From an uncultured Alistipes sp. (GTDB lineage: Bacteria; Bacteroidota; Bacteroidia; Bacteroidales; Rikenellaceae), in NCBI GenBank assembly GCA_944321945.1, contig CALUNE010000003.1, positions 1 through 64,000 of the forward strand: DNA of 64,000 nt. The letters are read 5' to 3'. Made by a program: the position numbers and the translations under genes. This document shows positions 39,762 to 48,712 of the stretch, piece after piece. The notes below the pieces were generated by a model. The model saw only the letters and a program-made list of their open reading frames with translations. It was not told the origin of the DNA and did no database searches. Position 1 is the first letter of the stretch; the number at the start of each line of letters is the position of its first letter.

Positions 39762-41084
39762 TTACGCCTCCTTCCAGTATTTCTTGATCAGCTCCTCCTT
39801 GATGGCGACCTCCTCCTTCGAGAAGTACTTCGCGAAGAGCGTCCACGCCGTGTCGAGCATCTCCGTGATGCCGATGTTGACGTCGATGGCCAGCAGTTTC
39901 TCCGAGTAGTCGCGGGCGAATTTCAGGGCCCGTTCGTCGTAGTCCGAAAGGTCGAAACCGTTTTCGAGTTTGGTCTTGGCATTGGCCGCGTCGGCATACA
40001 GACGCACGCAGGCGTTCATCACCTGCGGATGGTCCTCACGCGTCTTCTTGCCGATCACGAGCTGCTTCAGACGCGACAGCGAACGGAACGGGTCGACGAT
40101 CACCTTGCCCGTATCCGAGTCGTTGCGCAGGAAGAGCTGACCTTCGGTGATGTAACCCGTGTTGTCGGGCACGGCGTGCGTGATGTCGCCGCCCGAGAGG
40201 GTCGTCACGGCGATGATCGTGATCGAACCGCCGTTGGGCAACTGTACGGCCTTCTCGTAGATCTTTGCCAGATCCGAGTAGAGCGATCCGGGCATCGAGT
40301 CCTTCGACGGGATCTGGTCCATACGGTTCGAGACGATGGCCAGCGCATCGGCATAGAGCGTCATGTCCGTGAGCAGCACCAGCACCTTCTCGCCCTTGTC
40401 GACGGCGAAGTACTCGGCGGCCGTCAGGGCCATGTCCGGCACAAGCAGTCGCTCGACGGGCGGATTCTCCGTCGTGTTGACGAACGACACGATGCGGTCC
40501 AGCGCACCGGCGTTCTCGAAGACCGACTTGAAGTAGAGGAAGTCGTCGTTCGTCAGACCCATGCCGCCCAGGATGATCTTGTCGGCCTTGGCGCGCAGGG
40601 CCACGTTGGCCATCACGGCGTTGTAGGGCTGGTCCGGGTCGGCGAAGAAGGGGATCTTCTGGCCCGTCACGATCGTGTTGTTGAGGTCGATGCCGGCGAT
40701 ACCCGTGGCGATGAGCTCCGAGGGCTGGATACGCTTGAAGGGGTTGACCGTCGGGCCGCCGATCTCGCGGGCCTCGCCCTCGACGATCTCACCGCCCTCC
40801 AGCGGTTCGCCGTAGGCGTTGAAGAAGCGGCCGGCCAGGGCGTCCGAGACCCGCAGCTTGGGCGGTTCGCCGTGGAAGACGACCTCCGAATCGGTCGAGA
40901 GGCCCTCGGTGCCGGCGAAAACCTGAAGCGTCACGTTCTCGCCCATAATCTTCACCACCTGGGCCAGTTTGCCGCCCACGGTAGCCAGTTCGTCGTTGCC
41001 GACGCCCTGGGCCCGCAGCGTGACCGTCGCCTTGGTGATGTTGTCAATGCGGGTATATATCTTCTGAAATGCGCGTGTTGTCAT
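39762..41084 (-). CDS. atpB: V-type ATPase subunit B
   Basis: This 440-residue non-catalytic nucleotide-binding-fold subunit of the A3B3 head has no Walker A lysine motif, as usual for B. Family landmarks: 'NPFKRIQPSELIATGIAGIDLNNTIVTGQKIPFF', 'LVLLTDMTLYADALAIVSNRMDQIPSKDSMPGSLYSDLAKIYEKA' and 'GSITIIAVTTLSGGDITHAVPDNTGYITEGQ'. It lies 3 bases downstream of atpA. Confidence 0.96.
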   Translation of the reverse strand: MTTRAFQKIYTRIDNITKATVTLRAQGVGNDELATVGGKLAQVVKIMGENVTLQVFAGTEGLSTDSEVVFHGEPPKLRVSDALAGRFFNAYGEPLEGGEIVEGEAREIGGPTVNPFKRIQPSELIATGIAGIDLNNTIVTGQKIPFFADPDQPYNAVMANVALRAKADKIILGGMGLTNDDFLYFKSVFENAGALDRIVSFVNTTENPPVERLLVPDMALTAAEYFAVDKGEKVLVLLTDMTLYADALAIVSNRMDQIPSKDSMPGSLYSDLAKIYEKAVQLPNGGSITIIAVTTLSGGDITHAVPDNTGYITEGQLFLRNDSDTGKVIVDPFRSLSRLKQLVIGKKTREDHPQVMNACVRLYADAANAKTKLENGFDLSDYDERALKFARDYSEKLLAIDVNIGITEMLDTAWTLFAKYFSKEEVAIKEELIKKYWKEA

Positions 41085-41087
41085 GGC

Positions 41088-42842
41088 TTAGTTGTTTTTT
41101 TCACTCACGTACTCTTCGATCTGTCGCTTGTAGTTCTCGAACTTCTCCGACTTCCACTCCGAGTAGTTCATCTGACGGAAGAGGTTGATCAGACCCTTGA
41201 AGAACTGCGAGCACTGCTCGAAATCGGCAAACGAGAAGTTCTGCCGGCAGATGCCCAGCACCATCTCGTACATCATCTTCTGACGTTCGATCGGGCAGTT
41301 GGCGTCGATGGCGTCGAAGGCGTCCTGCTGCAGGATCACGAAGTCGATCAGTTCCGACTTCCAGAAACGCTCGTGATACTCCACCGGCACGCCGTCGTCG
41401 CCCAGAATGTTGATCTGGTCGTTGGCCTCCTTGCCGCGCTGCACGAGCGTCTTGCCCGCATAGACCAGGTCGACCCAGTCCTTTTCGATATGCTGGTCGA
41501 GGTATTCGCGGATTTCGGGATATTCGAGGTATTTCGAGTAGGACTCCAGCGGGTCGATGGCCGGATAGCGCTTCGAATCGGCACGTCCCTGCGAGAGGGC
41601 GTAGAAGCAGCGTGCGGCCTTTTTGGTCGATTCGGTCACCGGCTCCTTGAGGTTACCGCCCGCGGGCGACACCGTACCGAGGAACGTGACGGAACCCGTC
41701 TCCCCGTTCGAGAGCTTCACCAGACCGGCGCGCGAGTAGAAGTTCGAGATGATGGCCGAGAGGTCCATCGGGAAGGCGTCCTGACCCGGAAGCTCCTCCA
41801 GACGGTTCGACATCTCGCGCAGCGCCTGGGCCCAACGCGATGTCGAATCGGCCATCACCAGCACCTTCAGACCCATCGAACGGTAGTACTCGCCGATGGT
41901 CATACCCGTGTAGACCGACGCCTCGCGTGCCGCAACGGGCATGTTCGACGTATTGCAGATGATGATCGTACGCTCCATCAACTTGTGGCCCGTGCGGGGG
42001 TCGACCAGTTCGGGGAACTCCTTGAAGATCTCCACCACCTCGTTGGCACGCTCGCCGCACGCCACCATGATGATCACGTCGGCATCGGCCTGTTTCGAGA
42101 TGGCGTGCTGCAGCACGGTCTTGCCGGCGCCGAACGGCCCGGGGATGAAGCCCGTACCGCCCTCGGCCATCGGGTTGAACGTGTCGATGGCCCGCACGCC
42201 CGTCTCCATGACGCGTGACGGACGCGGCTTCTCCGTATAGCAGCGGATGGCCTGCTTGACGGGCCACTTCTGCACCATCGTAATCGCGTGATCATGCCCT
42301 TCGGCATCGGTCACCACGGCCACCGTGTCGCGCACCTTGTACTTGCCGGCCGGAGCCACGCTCTTGACCGTATAGCTCTGCGTCATCGTGAAGGGAACCA
42401 TGATCTTGTGCCGCACCCACTGCTCCCGGACCTCGCCCAGCCACGAAGCGGCCGAGACCTTGTCGCCGGCCTTGGCCAGCGGCGTGAAGTCCCATTCGGC
42501 GTCGAAATCCACCGGATCGGTGATCGAGCCGCGGGCGATGAACAGCCCCTCCATCTTTTCGAGGTCGTTCTGCAGACCGTCGTAGTTGCGCGACAGCAGA
42601 CCCGGCGCGAGGGTCACTTCGAGCATGTGTCCCTCGAACTCCACGCGGTCGCCGATCTTCAGCCCGCGCGTACTGTCAAAAACCTGTACATAGGCCGCAT
42701 CGCCTATGACCTTGATGACCTCGGCCATCATCTTCGTATCACCCGTCCACACGTGGCAGATCTCGTTCTGGCCCACAGGTCCGTCGGCCTTGACGATCAC
42801 GATGTTGGAGATGATACCGTTTACACGTCCCGTTGTTTTCAT
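41088..42842 (-). CDS. atpA: V-type ATPase catalytic subunit A
   Basis: This 584-residue catalytic subunit has Walker A 'GPFGAGKT' (235-242, Lys241) with 'FIPGPFGAGKTVLQHAISK'. Walker B region: 'GLKVLVMADSTSRWAQALREMSNRLEELPGQDAFP'. The characteristic non-homologous insertion (about 115-190) includes 'VRHKIMVPFTMTQSYTVKSVAPAGKYKV'. With B it forms the rotary head that hydrolyses or makes ATP. It lies 9 bases downstream of the DUF2764 gene. Confidence 0.97.
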   Translation of the reverse strand: MKTTGRVNGIISNIVIVKADGPVGQNEICHVWTGDTKMMAEVIKVIGDAAYVQVFDSTRGLKIGDRVEFEGHMLEVTLAPGLLSRNYDGLQNDLEKMEGLFIARGSITDPVDFDAEWDFTPLAKAGDKVSAASWLGEVREQWVRHKIMVPFTMTQSYTVKSVAPAGKYKVRDTVAVVTDAEGHDHAITMVQKWPVKQAIRCYTEKPRPSRVMETGVRAIDTFNPMAEGGTGFIPGPFGAGKTVLQHAISKQADADVIIMVACGERANEVVEIFKEFPELVDPRTGHKLMERTIIICNTSNMPVAAREASVYTGMTIGEYYRSMGLKVLVMADSTSRWAQALREMSNRLEELPGQDAFPMDLSAIISNFYSRAGLVKLSNGETGSVTFLGTVSPAGGNLKEPVTESTKKAARCFYALSQGRADSKRYPAIDPLESYSKYLEYPEIREYLDQHIEKDWVDLVYAGKTLVQRGKEANDQINILGDDGVPVEYHERFWKSELIDFVILQQDAFDAIDANCPIERQKMMYEMVLGICRQNFSFADFEQCSQFFKGLINLFRQMNYSEWKSEKFENYKRQIEEYVSEKNN

Positions 42843-42851
42843 GGTATCGTT

Positions 42852-43688
42852 TTATTGTTTATTTTCAATGAGTTGCTTACCGTCGAGTTCGGCCATCAGA
42901 CGGGCGAACATCTCCCGTCCGCGGGCGGCGTCCAGACGCGTCCAGCGCGCCACGATGTTCACCCGCACCAGATACGACAGAATGGCATCGAGATCGAAAT
43001 AGTCGAACGTGGCCAGTTCCGCGGCCTCCGACCAGCGGATCAGATCCAGCTTGCGCTCCTTTTCGACGAGGTTGGCCTCGTCGTTCATCGCCGCGATCAC
43101 GGCATCCATCCAGGGCAGTTCGCCCCGCAGACCGAAATCGGCGGCCGAACTGCGCTGCAACTGATCGACGACATCGCCTTCGCCGACGAGCGCCTCCTCG
43201 ACATTCCGTCCGGCGGCACGCGCGGCCACGGCGGCCGTGACGTTGCGCAGCGTACGGTCGAAACGCGACCATTCGCGCAGGAAACGGCTCCGCGATCCCT
43301 CGCAGATCCGGTAGTAGGCTTCAAAAAGCTCCTTCTCGAAACGTTGCGCCGTATCGACCGATTCGGCATCCTCGCCTTCGGGATCGGCATAGGCCCGCAC
43401 GACGCGTGCCAGTGGCTCGGGCAGCTGCTGCGGCGCCTTCAGCTCCTCGTCGAGCTCTTCACGCGCGAGGTTGCCCAGCGGATTGAAGGCATTGCGTCCG
43501 CAGCGCAGCGCAGCGAGATTCTCGCAGTCGTAGTAGCCGTAGAGCATCCGCACCTGGAGGGCATCCCGTCCGCGAACCCCTTCGAGGATCTCGTCGATGA
43601 TGGCCCGCGCATCGAATCCCTTCGTATCGGCATCGAGCGTATACTCCCGGAGCGATGCAACCAGCGTATAGTATTGGTTTTCGAACAT
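42852..43688 (-). CDS. DUF2764 family protein of the V-ATPase operon
   Basis: This 278-residue soluble helical protein ('MFENQYYTLVASLREYTLD', 'MLYGYYDCENLAALRC', 'GREMFARLMAELDGKQLIENKQ') matches DUF2764, a family found in Bacteroidota-type V-ATPase operons. It lies between atpE and atpA, where many other V/A-ATPase operons carry subunit C/d. Its size and helical make-up would suit a C/d-like socket between the axle and the K ring. That role is inferred from position; no recognisable C subunit is present elsewhere in the operon. Confidence 0.8.
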   Translation of the reverse strand: MFENQYYTLVASLREYTLDADTKGFDARAIIDEILEGVRGRDALQVRMLYGYYDCENLAALRCGRNAFNPLGNLAREELDEELKAPQQLPEPLARVVRAYADPEGEDAESVDTAQRFEKELFEAYYRICEGSRSRFLREWSRFDRTLRNVTAAVAARAAGRNVEEALVGEGDVVDQLQRSSAADFGLRGELPWMDAVIAAMNDEANLVEKERKLDLIRWSEAAELATFDYFDLDAILSYLVRVNIVARWTRLDAARGREMFARLMAELDGKQLIENKQ

Positions 43689-43691
43689 GCC

Positions 43692-44306
43692 CTACGCCTT
43701 GAACAGCAGTTGATAGACCTTATCACGAAGGTACTCGCCCAGCAGGGCCTCCAGATCGGCGTCCGTGAACGAGATGTAGTAGCCGCCCTCCTTGGCGCCC
43801 ACCTTGAAGCCGCTCTTGACCTCCTTGGACCAGCCCACTTCGATACCGGCATCGAGCAGGGCCCGGGCACTCTTGGCGAAGGCCGCATCGAGTTTTTCGC
43901 GGGCCTCTTCGGGGAGCAGCGCCTGCAGCGAGACCTTGCCCGAATCGGTGCCGTTCCAGTTGCGGGCCACGGCGAGGAGCATCTCCTCGAGGAATTTCGG
44001 ATCGAGCGCTGCGGCCTTGACCCCCTCGGCGGTCGATTTGGCAACGATGGCCGAGGCGATTTCGGACTTGATGGTCGAGAGTGCCTGACGGCCGGCGAGC
44101 GAGATTTCGGTCATGGTGTTTTTCTCGACCTCCTCGGCCTTGGCGTGAGCCTTGCGGACGATCTCGTCGGCCTGGGCGCGGGCCTCGTCGAGGATTTTCC
44201 GGGCCTGGACCTGGGCATCGGAGATCAGTTTGTCGGCATCGGCACGCCCCTTCTCCAACCCTTCGTCATAGAGTTTGCGGGTCAACTCCTGCAGTTTGTT
44301 TTCCAT
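43692..44306 (-). CDS. atpE: V-type ATPase peripheral-stalk subunit E
   Basis: This 204-residue subunit E has a long N-terminal helix rich in Ala/Glu/Lys ('ADKLISDAQVQARKILDEARAQADEIVRKAHAKAEEVEKNTMTEI') and a globular C-terminal domain. It is part of the stator stalk holding A3B3 against rotation. It is the first gene of the operon, behind a TAnnTTTG promoter, and 3 bases before the DUF2764 gene. No separate partner subunit (G/H type) is found beside it. Confidence 0.88.
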   Translation of the reverse strand: MENKLQELTRKLYDEGLEKGRADADKLISDAQVQARKILDEARAQADEIVRKAHAKAEEVEKNTMTEISLAGRQALSTIKSEIASAIVAKSTAEGVKAAALDPKFLEEMLLAVARNWNGTDSGKVSLQALLPEEAREKLDAAFAKSARALLDAGIEVGWSKEVKSGFKVGAKEGGYYISFTDADLEALLGEYLRDKVYQLLFKA

Positions 44307-44347
44307 AATGTTATCGTGTTTGATTATTGTTTTTCATTTTTGCCGTA

Positions 44348-44355
44348 CAAATATA
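44348..44355 (-). promoter_or_regulatory. V-ATPase operon promoter -7 element
   Basis: The minus strand reads TATATTTG, an exact TAnnTTTG match, 42 bases upstream of the atpE start. A weak TTTA-type -33 element lies near 44370-44373. Confidence 0.55.
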
Positions 44356-44460
44356 TAAAAGATTACGAATAAACCGTATTTCCGGGCGACAATTTATCCG
44401 GAAATGACAATTTTCCCACACAAATGGAGGGGCTGGACTTTTCCGTCCGGAGATGCGGAC

Positions 44461-44495
44461 AAATAAAAACCCCCGCCCGTTGAAACGGACAGGGG
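44461..44495 (-). terminator. intrinsic terminator after the GH115-like gene
   Basis: An imperfect hairpin (44470-44481 with 44484-44495, two mismatches) is followed on the minus strand by GTTTTTATTT. It lies 24 bases past the stop codon of the GH115-like gene and separates it from the V-ATPase promoter. Confidence 0.7.
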
Positions 44496-44518
44496 ATTTG
44501 AACACATGGCCATATGGA

Positions 44519-46585
44519 TCAATCCGTTCTGCGGGCTGCGTCATGACGCAACGCGCGCAACATCTCCAACTTTGCGGCCAGACCGAACAGACGGTCGTTG
44601 TCGTACCAGGTTGCGAAGACCCCCTCCTGCGTCGTCTGCAGGGCCTGACGGGCCTGTTCGAGGTACGTGATGGCCCGGTCCAGATCCGCCGCCCGTTCGG
44701 CCGCAGACTTGTAGGCCCGCACGAAGTGGTAGAGCGAACGGTTCAACGACGCCATGTAGTGGCACGGCGCCTGGAGATTGTCGCGGAAGAAGCGCCGCGA
44801 AGCCTCCGGCAGACGCCCCATCAGTCGGTCGCAACGCTCCGCAACCGTCTCGAACCGCACTGCTGCAGCCTGCGTCCCGGCCAGCAGCGAATCCACCTGA
44901 TTCTGCCCGTCGATGCGGAACGATCGACCCGGAATGCGCTCGAAACCGATCTCGCAGAGCGGATTGGGCGAAAAGTCCGCAAAACGCCTGCCGATCTGGT
45001 CGAAGACCCGCGCGTAGCGCAGATCCTGGAAGAGGAACTGCCGCTCCAATCCCGGGAACTGCGAGGGTTTCTGCTGCCAGTAGGCATAGTAATAGTCGTG
45101 GTAGAGCCGGGCCGCCTCGCGGGCATGGCGCGTCCCGTAATACTGCCGGCAGAAAGCCTCCAGGAAACGGTCCGTATCGTAGGCCTCCATGTTCCACATC
45201 ATCCGCGCGTTGGCCGACAGTTCCATGACGAACTCCCGCAGGTTGCCGGCGTTGACCACCGAGAAGGTCAGCGGACCCTTCGTATTGACGTACCGATAGT
45301 TGAACTCCATCTTCCAGGGGCCCTCGGCCGCCGCGAGATGGGCCCCCGTCGAGGTGAACTGCAGATTCATGTAATAGCCCAGCTTGACGTGCTGCGTCGT
45401 GTCGAAGGCCACCAGATCATCATACGGGTAATGGTCCCGGCGCCCGGCCACGAACGTCCACAGCATGTTCTCGCCCGTAGGCGGTTTCAGATAGCCCTTG
45501 GCCAGCAGATCCGACAGTTCGTCGTAGAAGGTCATCCGCACGAAGGGATCCCGTTCGCCGGTTGCCTGCTTGATCAGTTCGAGCTGGATGCGGATCATGC
45601 GGTTGATCACCTCGGCGCGTTCGCGTTCGCCTGCCGGGGCATCGGCAAAGGCCGCCCAGAAGGGCTGGTCACCGACCCCGCGGAAGGCAATCTGCCAAAG
45701 ATTCTCCTGGTGGTTGCGGCAGACGGTCTCGACACTGTACTGCCAGAACTCGCGCAGAGCCGCCTCGTTGGACAACAACAGCGCCGGCGGCTCCATGCCG
45801 CGGACCTTCCGCCAGTAGCCGGCCCAGTTCGCGAGGTTGTTGTTGCAGGCCACGTGGTGGTGCGAGGTCAGCACCAGACCGTACTTGCGCAACAGCGCGG
45901 CCTGACGGTTGAGCCGGTAGTCGGGATAGGTCACCGTAGCCTCGAGTTCGACCGTATTGAGTTTCAGGCGCAGCATGGTCTCGAGCCACAGCTCGTCGTT
46001 TTCGCGCGAAAGGGCCCGCCACGGCGTGAAGAGATCCGTATCGTTGGGGAACCAGGCCCGGTAGCGCACCTGCGGCGACTTGAAAAAGAGATCGCAGTCG
46101 GGCGGGACCGTGATCCGCGAACGACGCTGCGGCTCCCACGACGAGAAATACCACAACGGAGGAACTCCGAGGAGCTGCTCGCTGAAGGTGTAGATGGCAT
46201 AGATGGCGCCCCGCATGTCCTTTCCGCAAAGGCAGACGCGCCGGTTTTGGGGATCGGCGTAGACGCGATGGGATTCAAAGCCGTCGAGCGGACGCAGCGT
46301 CGACGGATCGACGGTCGGCTGCGGGGAGGAGGCATCCACGATCAGCAGGTCGACCATGCGGGGATCATCGGCCGGCGCATCGGGCGTCACCACCTCGGGG
46401 CGGCAGCCCGTGACACGTTCGAAATCGCGGCAAAGCGTCTCGGCAGCCAGCCGCACCGGCGCCTCCGCCCCGGCCGACAGCACCAGCCGGAAATGTCCGG
46501 GTTTCAAAACCAGCGGTGCTGCGTCGAGATGCAACACGGGCACACACAGGAAAAACAAAAGCGTTAAAGCAATACGAACAATCAT
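44519..46585 (-). CDS. GH115-like alpha-glucuronidase family protein
   Basis: This 688-residue exported protein starts at ATG 46585 with a Sec signal ('MIVRIALTLLFFLCVPVLHLDA'). N-terminal domain: 'VRLAAETLCRDFERVTGCRPEVV' and 'GKDMRGAIYAIYTFSEQLLGVPPLWYFSSW'. TIM-barrel-like centre: 'RYRAWFPNDTDLFTPWRALSRENDELWLETMLRLKLNTVE' and 'MLWTFVAGRRDHYPYDDL'. Later comes a helical part ('GNLREFVMELSANARMMWN'). These are the features of GH115, which releases (4-O-methyl)glucuronic acid from xylan. It is shorter than typical GH115 enzymes, probably lacking the C-terminal Ig-like domain, so activity is less certain. Confidence 0.78.
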   Translation of the reverse strand: MIVRIALTLLFFLCVPVLHLDAAPLVLKPGHFRLVLSAGAEAPVRLAAETLCRDFERVTGCRPEVVTPDAPADDPRMVDLLIVDASSPQPTVDPSTLRPLDGFESHRVYADPQNRRVCLCGKDMRGAIYAIYTFSEQLLGVPPLWYFSSWEPQRRSRITVPPDCDLFFKSPQVRYRAWFPNDTDLFTPWRALSRENDELWLETMLRLKLNTVELEATVTYPDYRLNRQAALLRKYGLVLTSHHHVACNNNLANWAGYWRKVRGMEPPALLLSNEAALREFWQYSVETVCRNHQENLWQIAFRGVGDQPFWAAFADAPAGERERAEVINRMIRIQLELIKQATGERDPFVRMTFYDELSDLLAKGYLKPPTGENMLWTFVAGRRDHYPYDDLVAFDTTQHVKLGYYMNLQFTSTGAHLAAAEGPWKMEFNYRYVNTKGPLTFSVVNAGNLREFVMELSANARMMWNMEAYDTDRFLEAFCRQYYGTRHAREAARLYHDYYYAYWQQKPSQFPGLERQFLFQDLRYARVFDQIGRRFADFSPNPLCEIGFERIPGRSFRIDGQNQVDSLLAGTQAAAVRFETVAERCDRLMGRLPEASRRFFRDNLQAPCHYMASLNRSLYHFVRAYKSAAERAADLDRAITYLEQARQALQTTQEGVFATWYDNDRLFGLAAKLEMLRALRHDAARRTD

Positions 46586-46676
46586 CGGATAATATCTTGA
46601 AAACGAGGTTTCGAAAAGGTTCGGACCGTCATGCCATCCACAGTATGCCGGCCCGAATTGGGGTCCATCAGTCCAA

Positions 46677-47261
46677 TCATCGGACATACACGCAGATATC
46701 ATCGAGAATATGCGCCGGACCGTTCGTCATGATGTAGTTGCTGGCCACGGCCGTAACCACCGTACTGGAACCACAGTTGGTCATCAGGTTCAGCCGGTCG
46801 ATCTTGTTGCGGTCGGAGGCCGCCTGCTGAAGAACCATCGACATTTTGGCCTCTCCGCCCAGCAGAGTCTCCACATAGGTCACATTGTACGTCAGAATCC
46901 CATAGGCATGGTACTCTCCCTTGATGATATGAAAGAGAAAGATATCCTTCAGCTCCTGCAACTGTCCGGGATCGGTCTTGGCCGCAGCAACCTTGTCGGC
47001 TATGGCCGTCTCGGTCAACAACAGATAGGTATACTTCGTCGTTGTCTGGGTATAATAGTCCGTCATACCGCACAACTCCAGTCCGTCCATCATGCTCGTG
47101 AAGAGATCCGGACGACTTTCCATGTATTCCCAACAGGTCTTGTGCTGGTAGATATCGAGCGTACTGCCCGTATATTCGTCATTCCGCTGCAGCGCAAGGT
47201 CGCACGAACCCATCGTACAGGCGACGACCAAGGTCATGAATACAGATACAAGCTTTTTCAT
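46677..47261 (-). CDS. fasciclin-domain lipoprotein
   Basis: This 194-residue lipoprotein (lipobox 'TMGSC', Cys20) has one fasciclin-like domain. The helical start 'TCWEYMESRPDLFTSMMDGLELCGM' leads to a 'YTYLLLTETAI' strand, 'LKDIFLFHIIKGEYHAYGILTYNVTYVETLLG' and a terminal 'VVTAVASNYIMTNGPAHILDDICVYVR', matching the FAS1 pattern of late 'TNG-h-h-HIID' motif. Fasciclin domains mediate adhesion or glycan contact. Position after SusD suggests a third surface component of this PUL. Confidence 0.75.
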   Translation of the reverse strand: MKKLVSVFMTLVVACTMGSCDLALQRNDEYTGSTLDIYQHKTCWEYMESRPDLFTSMMDGLELCGMTDYYTQTTTKYTYLLLTETAIADKVAAAKTDPGQLQELKDIFLFHIIKGEYHAYGILTYNVTYVETLLGGEAKMSMVLQQAASDRNKIDRLNLMTNCGSSTVVTAVASNYIMTNGPAHILDDICVYVR

Positions 47262-47274
47262 GATTCGTTGTTTT

Positions 47275-48693
47275 TCAATATTGAGTCTGTTCCAGATTGG
47301 AATTTTGCAACAAATGATCGCGATGGATCGGGAACGGGATTCGGGAATCGGAGCATCCGGCCACCTTCAGGGCATTGCCCGTCCGCACCAGATCGAACCA
47401 ATATTTGCCCTCACCCAAGAGTTCGAACCGGCGTTCGGACAGAACAGCCTGCGCCGTCTGCTCCTTGTCGAGTGTGCCGGGCAGTGCATCCAGTCCGGCC
47501 CGTTCGCGCGTTCGGTTCACACAGGCAATCGCCTCCGCACTGCGATTCTGCTCGTTCAGAGCCTCCGCATACAGCAGCAACAGATCCGAATAGCGGTACA
47601 TGATCAGATCATTGTCCGAGGCATAATCCTTGATATCCGCATTGTTCAACTCCCAGAACTTCTCCAGTTTGTAGGGAATCGACTGCAGTTCGCCCGTGTC
47701 CTCGTCCCGATACTCCTTGCACGTCCCCCGGAAACGGATATCGCGCGCATCAAACTCCGAACGAATCGCTTCGCCCAATACCAACCGCTGTCCATCGGCA
47801 CAGAGCATGGCCCGCGTGTCATTCTCACGGCCGTCGCCCGTCTTGTCATAACGGACCGCAAAGAATATCTCCAGATCCGTACTTTCATCCCAAACGATCG
47901 AACGCCAGGCCAGAATCGAACTCTCATCCTCGGGCCCCGCCGCCTTGAAATCCTTGAATGCGAACTTCGAGGACGGAAGGCCCGTAATCTTCTCTTCCCA
48001 GATCCGAACCACCTCCTCATACCGATGCAACCAGGCATAAAGATCCATCTGAATGGCATAAACGGTCGGCAGCGTAATATAAGTCCGATCCAATGCCGTC
48101 GATGATCCGATTTCGGGCAGATACGTTTCGGCCGTCTTCAGATCCTCCTCGACATGTGACAGCAACACCTCCTTAGCTTCCCGACTCTTCAGACACGTAT
48201 TGACATCGAACTCCTCGACCGCATCGAGAAACAACGGGGCGTCTCCCCAGACACGGACAATGTAGAAATAAGCCAGCGCCCGCATGGCATACGCCTCTCC
48301 GATGGTCGGAGTGGCAATGGTAGGATCGACACCCGACATGGTCGGAACATATTTGATGATCAGATTGGCTCGATTGACCGTCTCGTAGATATCCGTCCAC
48401 TTGCAGGCGCTGTTCGTCTCCGGAATGATGTCGTTGATCAGCTCCTCCTGGGCCGAACCGAAATGTTGAAAGGGATCCCAGTTCTCGCCGCGAACCTCAC
48501 CCCAGCTGAAATAATTGCTCGACATGGCGTTGGCAAACGAAATGTACATGGCAGCCCGCGCCGACTGGATATCCGAATCGGTCTTCCAGAACAGATTGGT
48601 ACTCAGATTACTGATGGGTTCTTCATCGAGAAAGGCCCCGCACGAGGTCGCCAACAGGCCGAAGAACAAAAGGTATGATCTGAACTTTTTCAT
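47275..48693 (-). CDS. SusD/RagB-type lipoprotein of the alpha-glucuronide locus
   Basis: This 472-residue SusD homologue starts at ATG 48693, where the signal peptide begins (MKKFRSYLLFFGLLATSC, lipid Cys18). An ATG nine bases upstream is possible. Family motifs: 'EAYAMRALAYFYIVRVWGDAPLFL', 'YRYSDLLLLYAEALNEQNRSAEAIACVNRTRERAGL' and 'ERRFELLGEGKYWFDLVRTG'. It pairs with the SusC starting at 51829, ends 14 bases before the fasciclin gene, and should bind the imported glucuronic-acid glycan at the cell surface. Confidence 0.94.
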   Translation of the reverse strand: MKKFRSYLLFFGLLATSCGAFLDEEPISNLSTNLFWKTDSDIQSARAAMYISFANAMSSNYFSWGEVRGENWDPFQHFGSAQEELINDIIPETNSACKWTDIYETVNRANLIIKYVPTMSGVDPTIATPTIGEAYAMRALAYFYIVRVWGDAPLFLDAVEEFDVNTCLKSREAKEVLLSHVEEDLKTAETYLPEIGSSTALDRTYITLPTVYAIQMDLYAWLHRYEEVVRIWEEKITGLPSSKFAFKDFKAAGPEDESSILAWRSIVWDESTDLEIFFAVRYDKTGDGRENDTRAMLCADGQRLVLGEAIRSEFDARDIRFRGTCKEYRDEDTGELQSIPYKLEKFWELNNADIKDYASDNDLIMYRYSDLLLLYAEALNEQNRSAEAIACVNRTRERAGLDALPGTLDKEQTAQAVLSERRFELLGEGKYWFDLVRTGNALKVAGCSDSRIPFPIHRDHLLQNSNLEQTQY

Positions 48694-48712
48694 AGTCGTC
48701 ATAGTCGTAGTT

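Noticed and set aside
39174-42218. Very long plus-strand open frame (over 1000 codons) across atpD-atpB-atpA
   Set aside because: It is the antisense shadow of high-GC V-ATPase genes: composition is Leu/Val/Arg/His-biased, with no family motif, while the minus strand has perfect subunit motifs.
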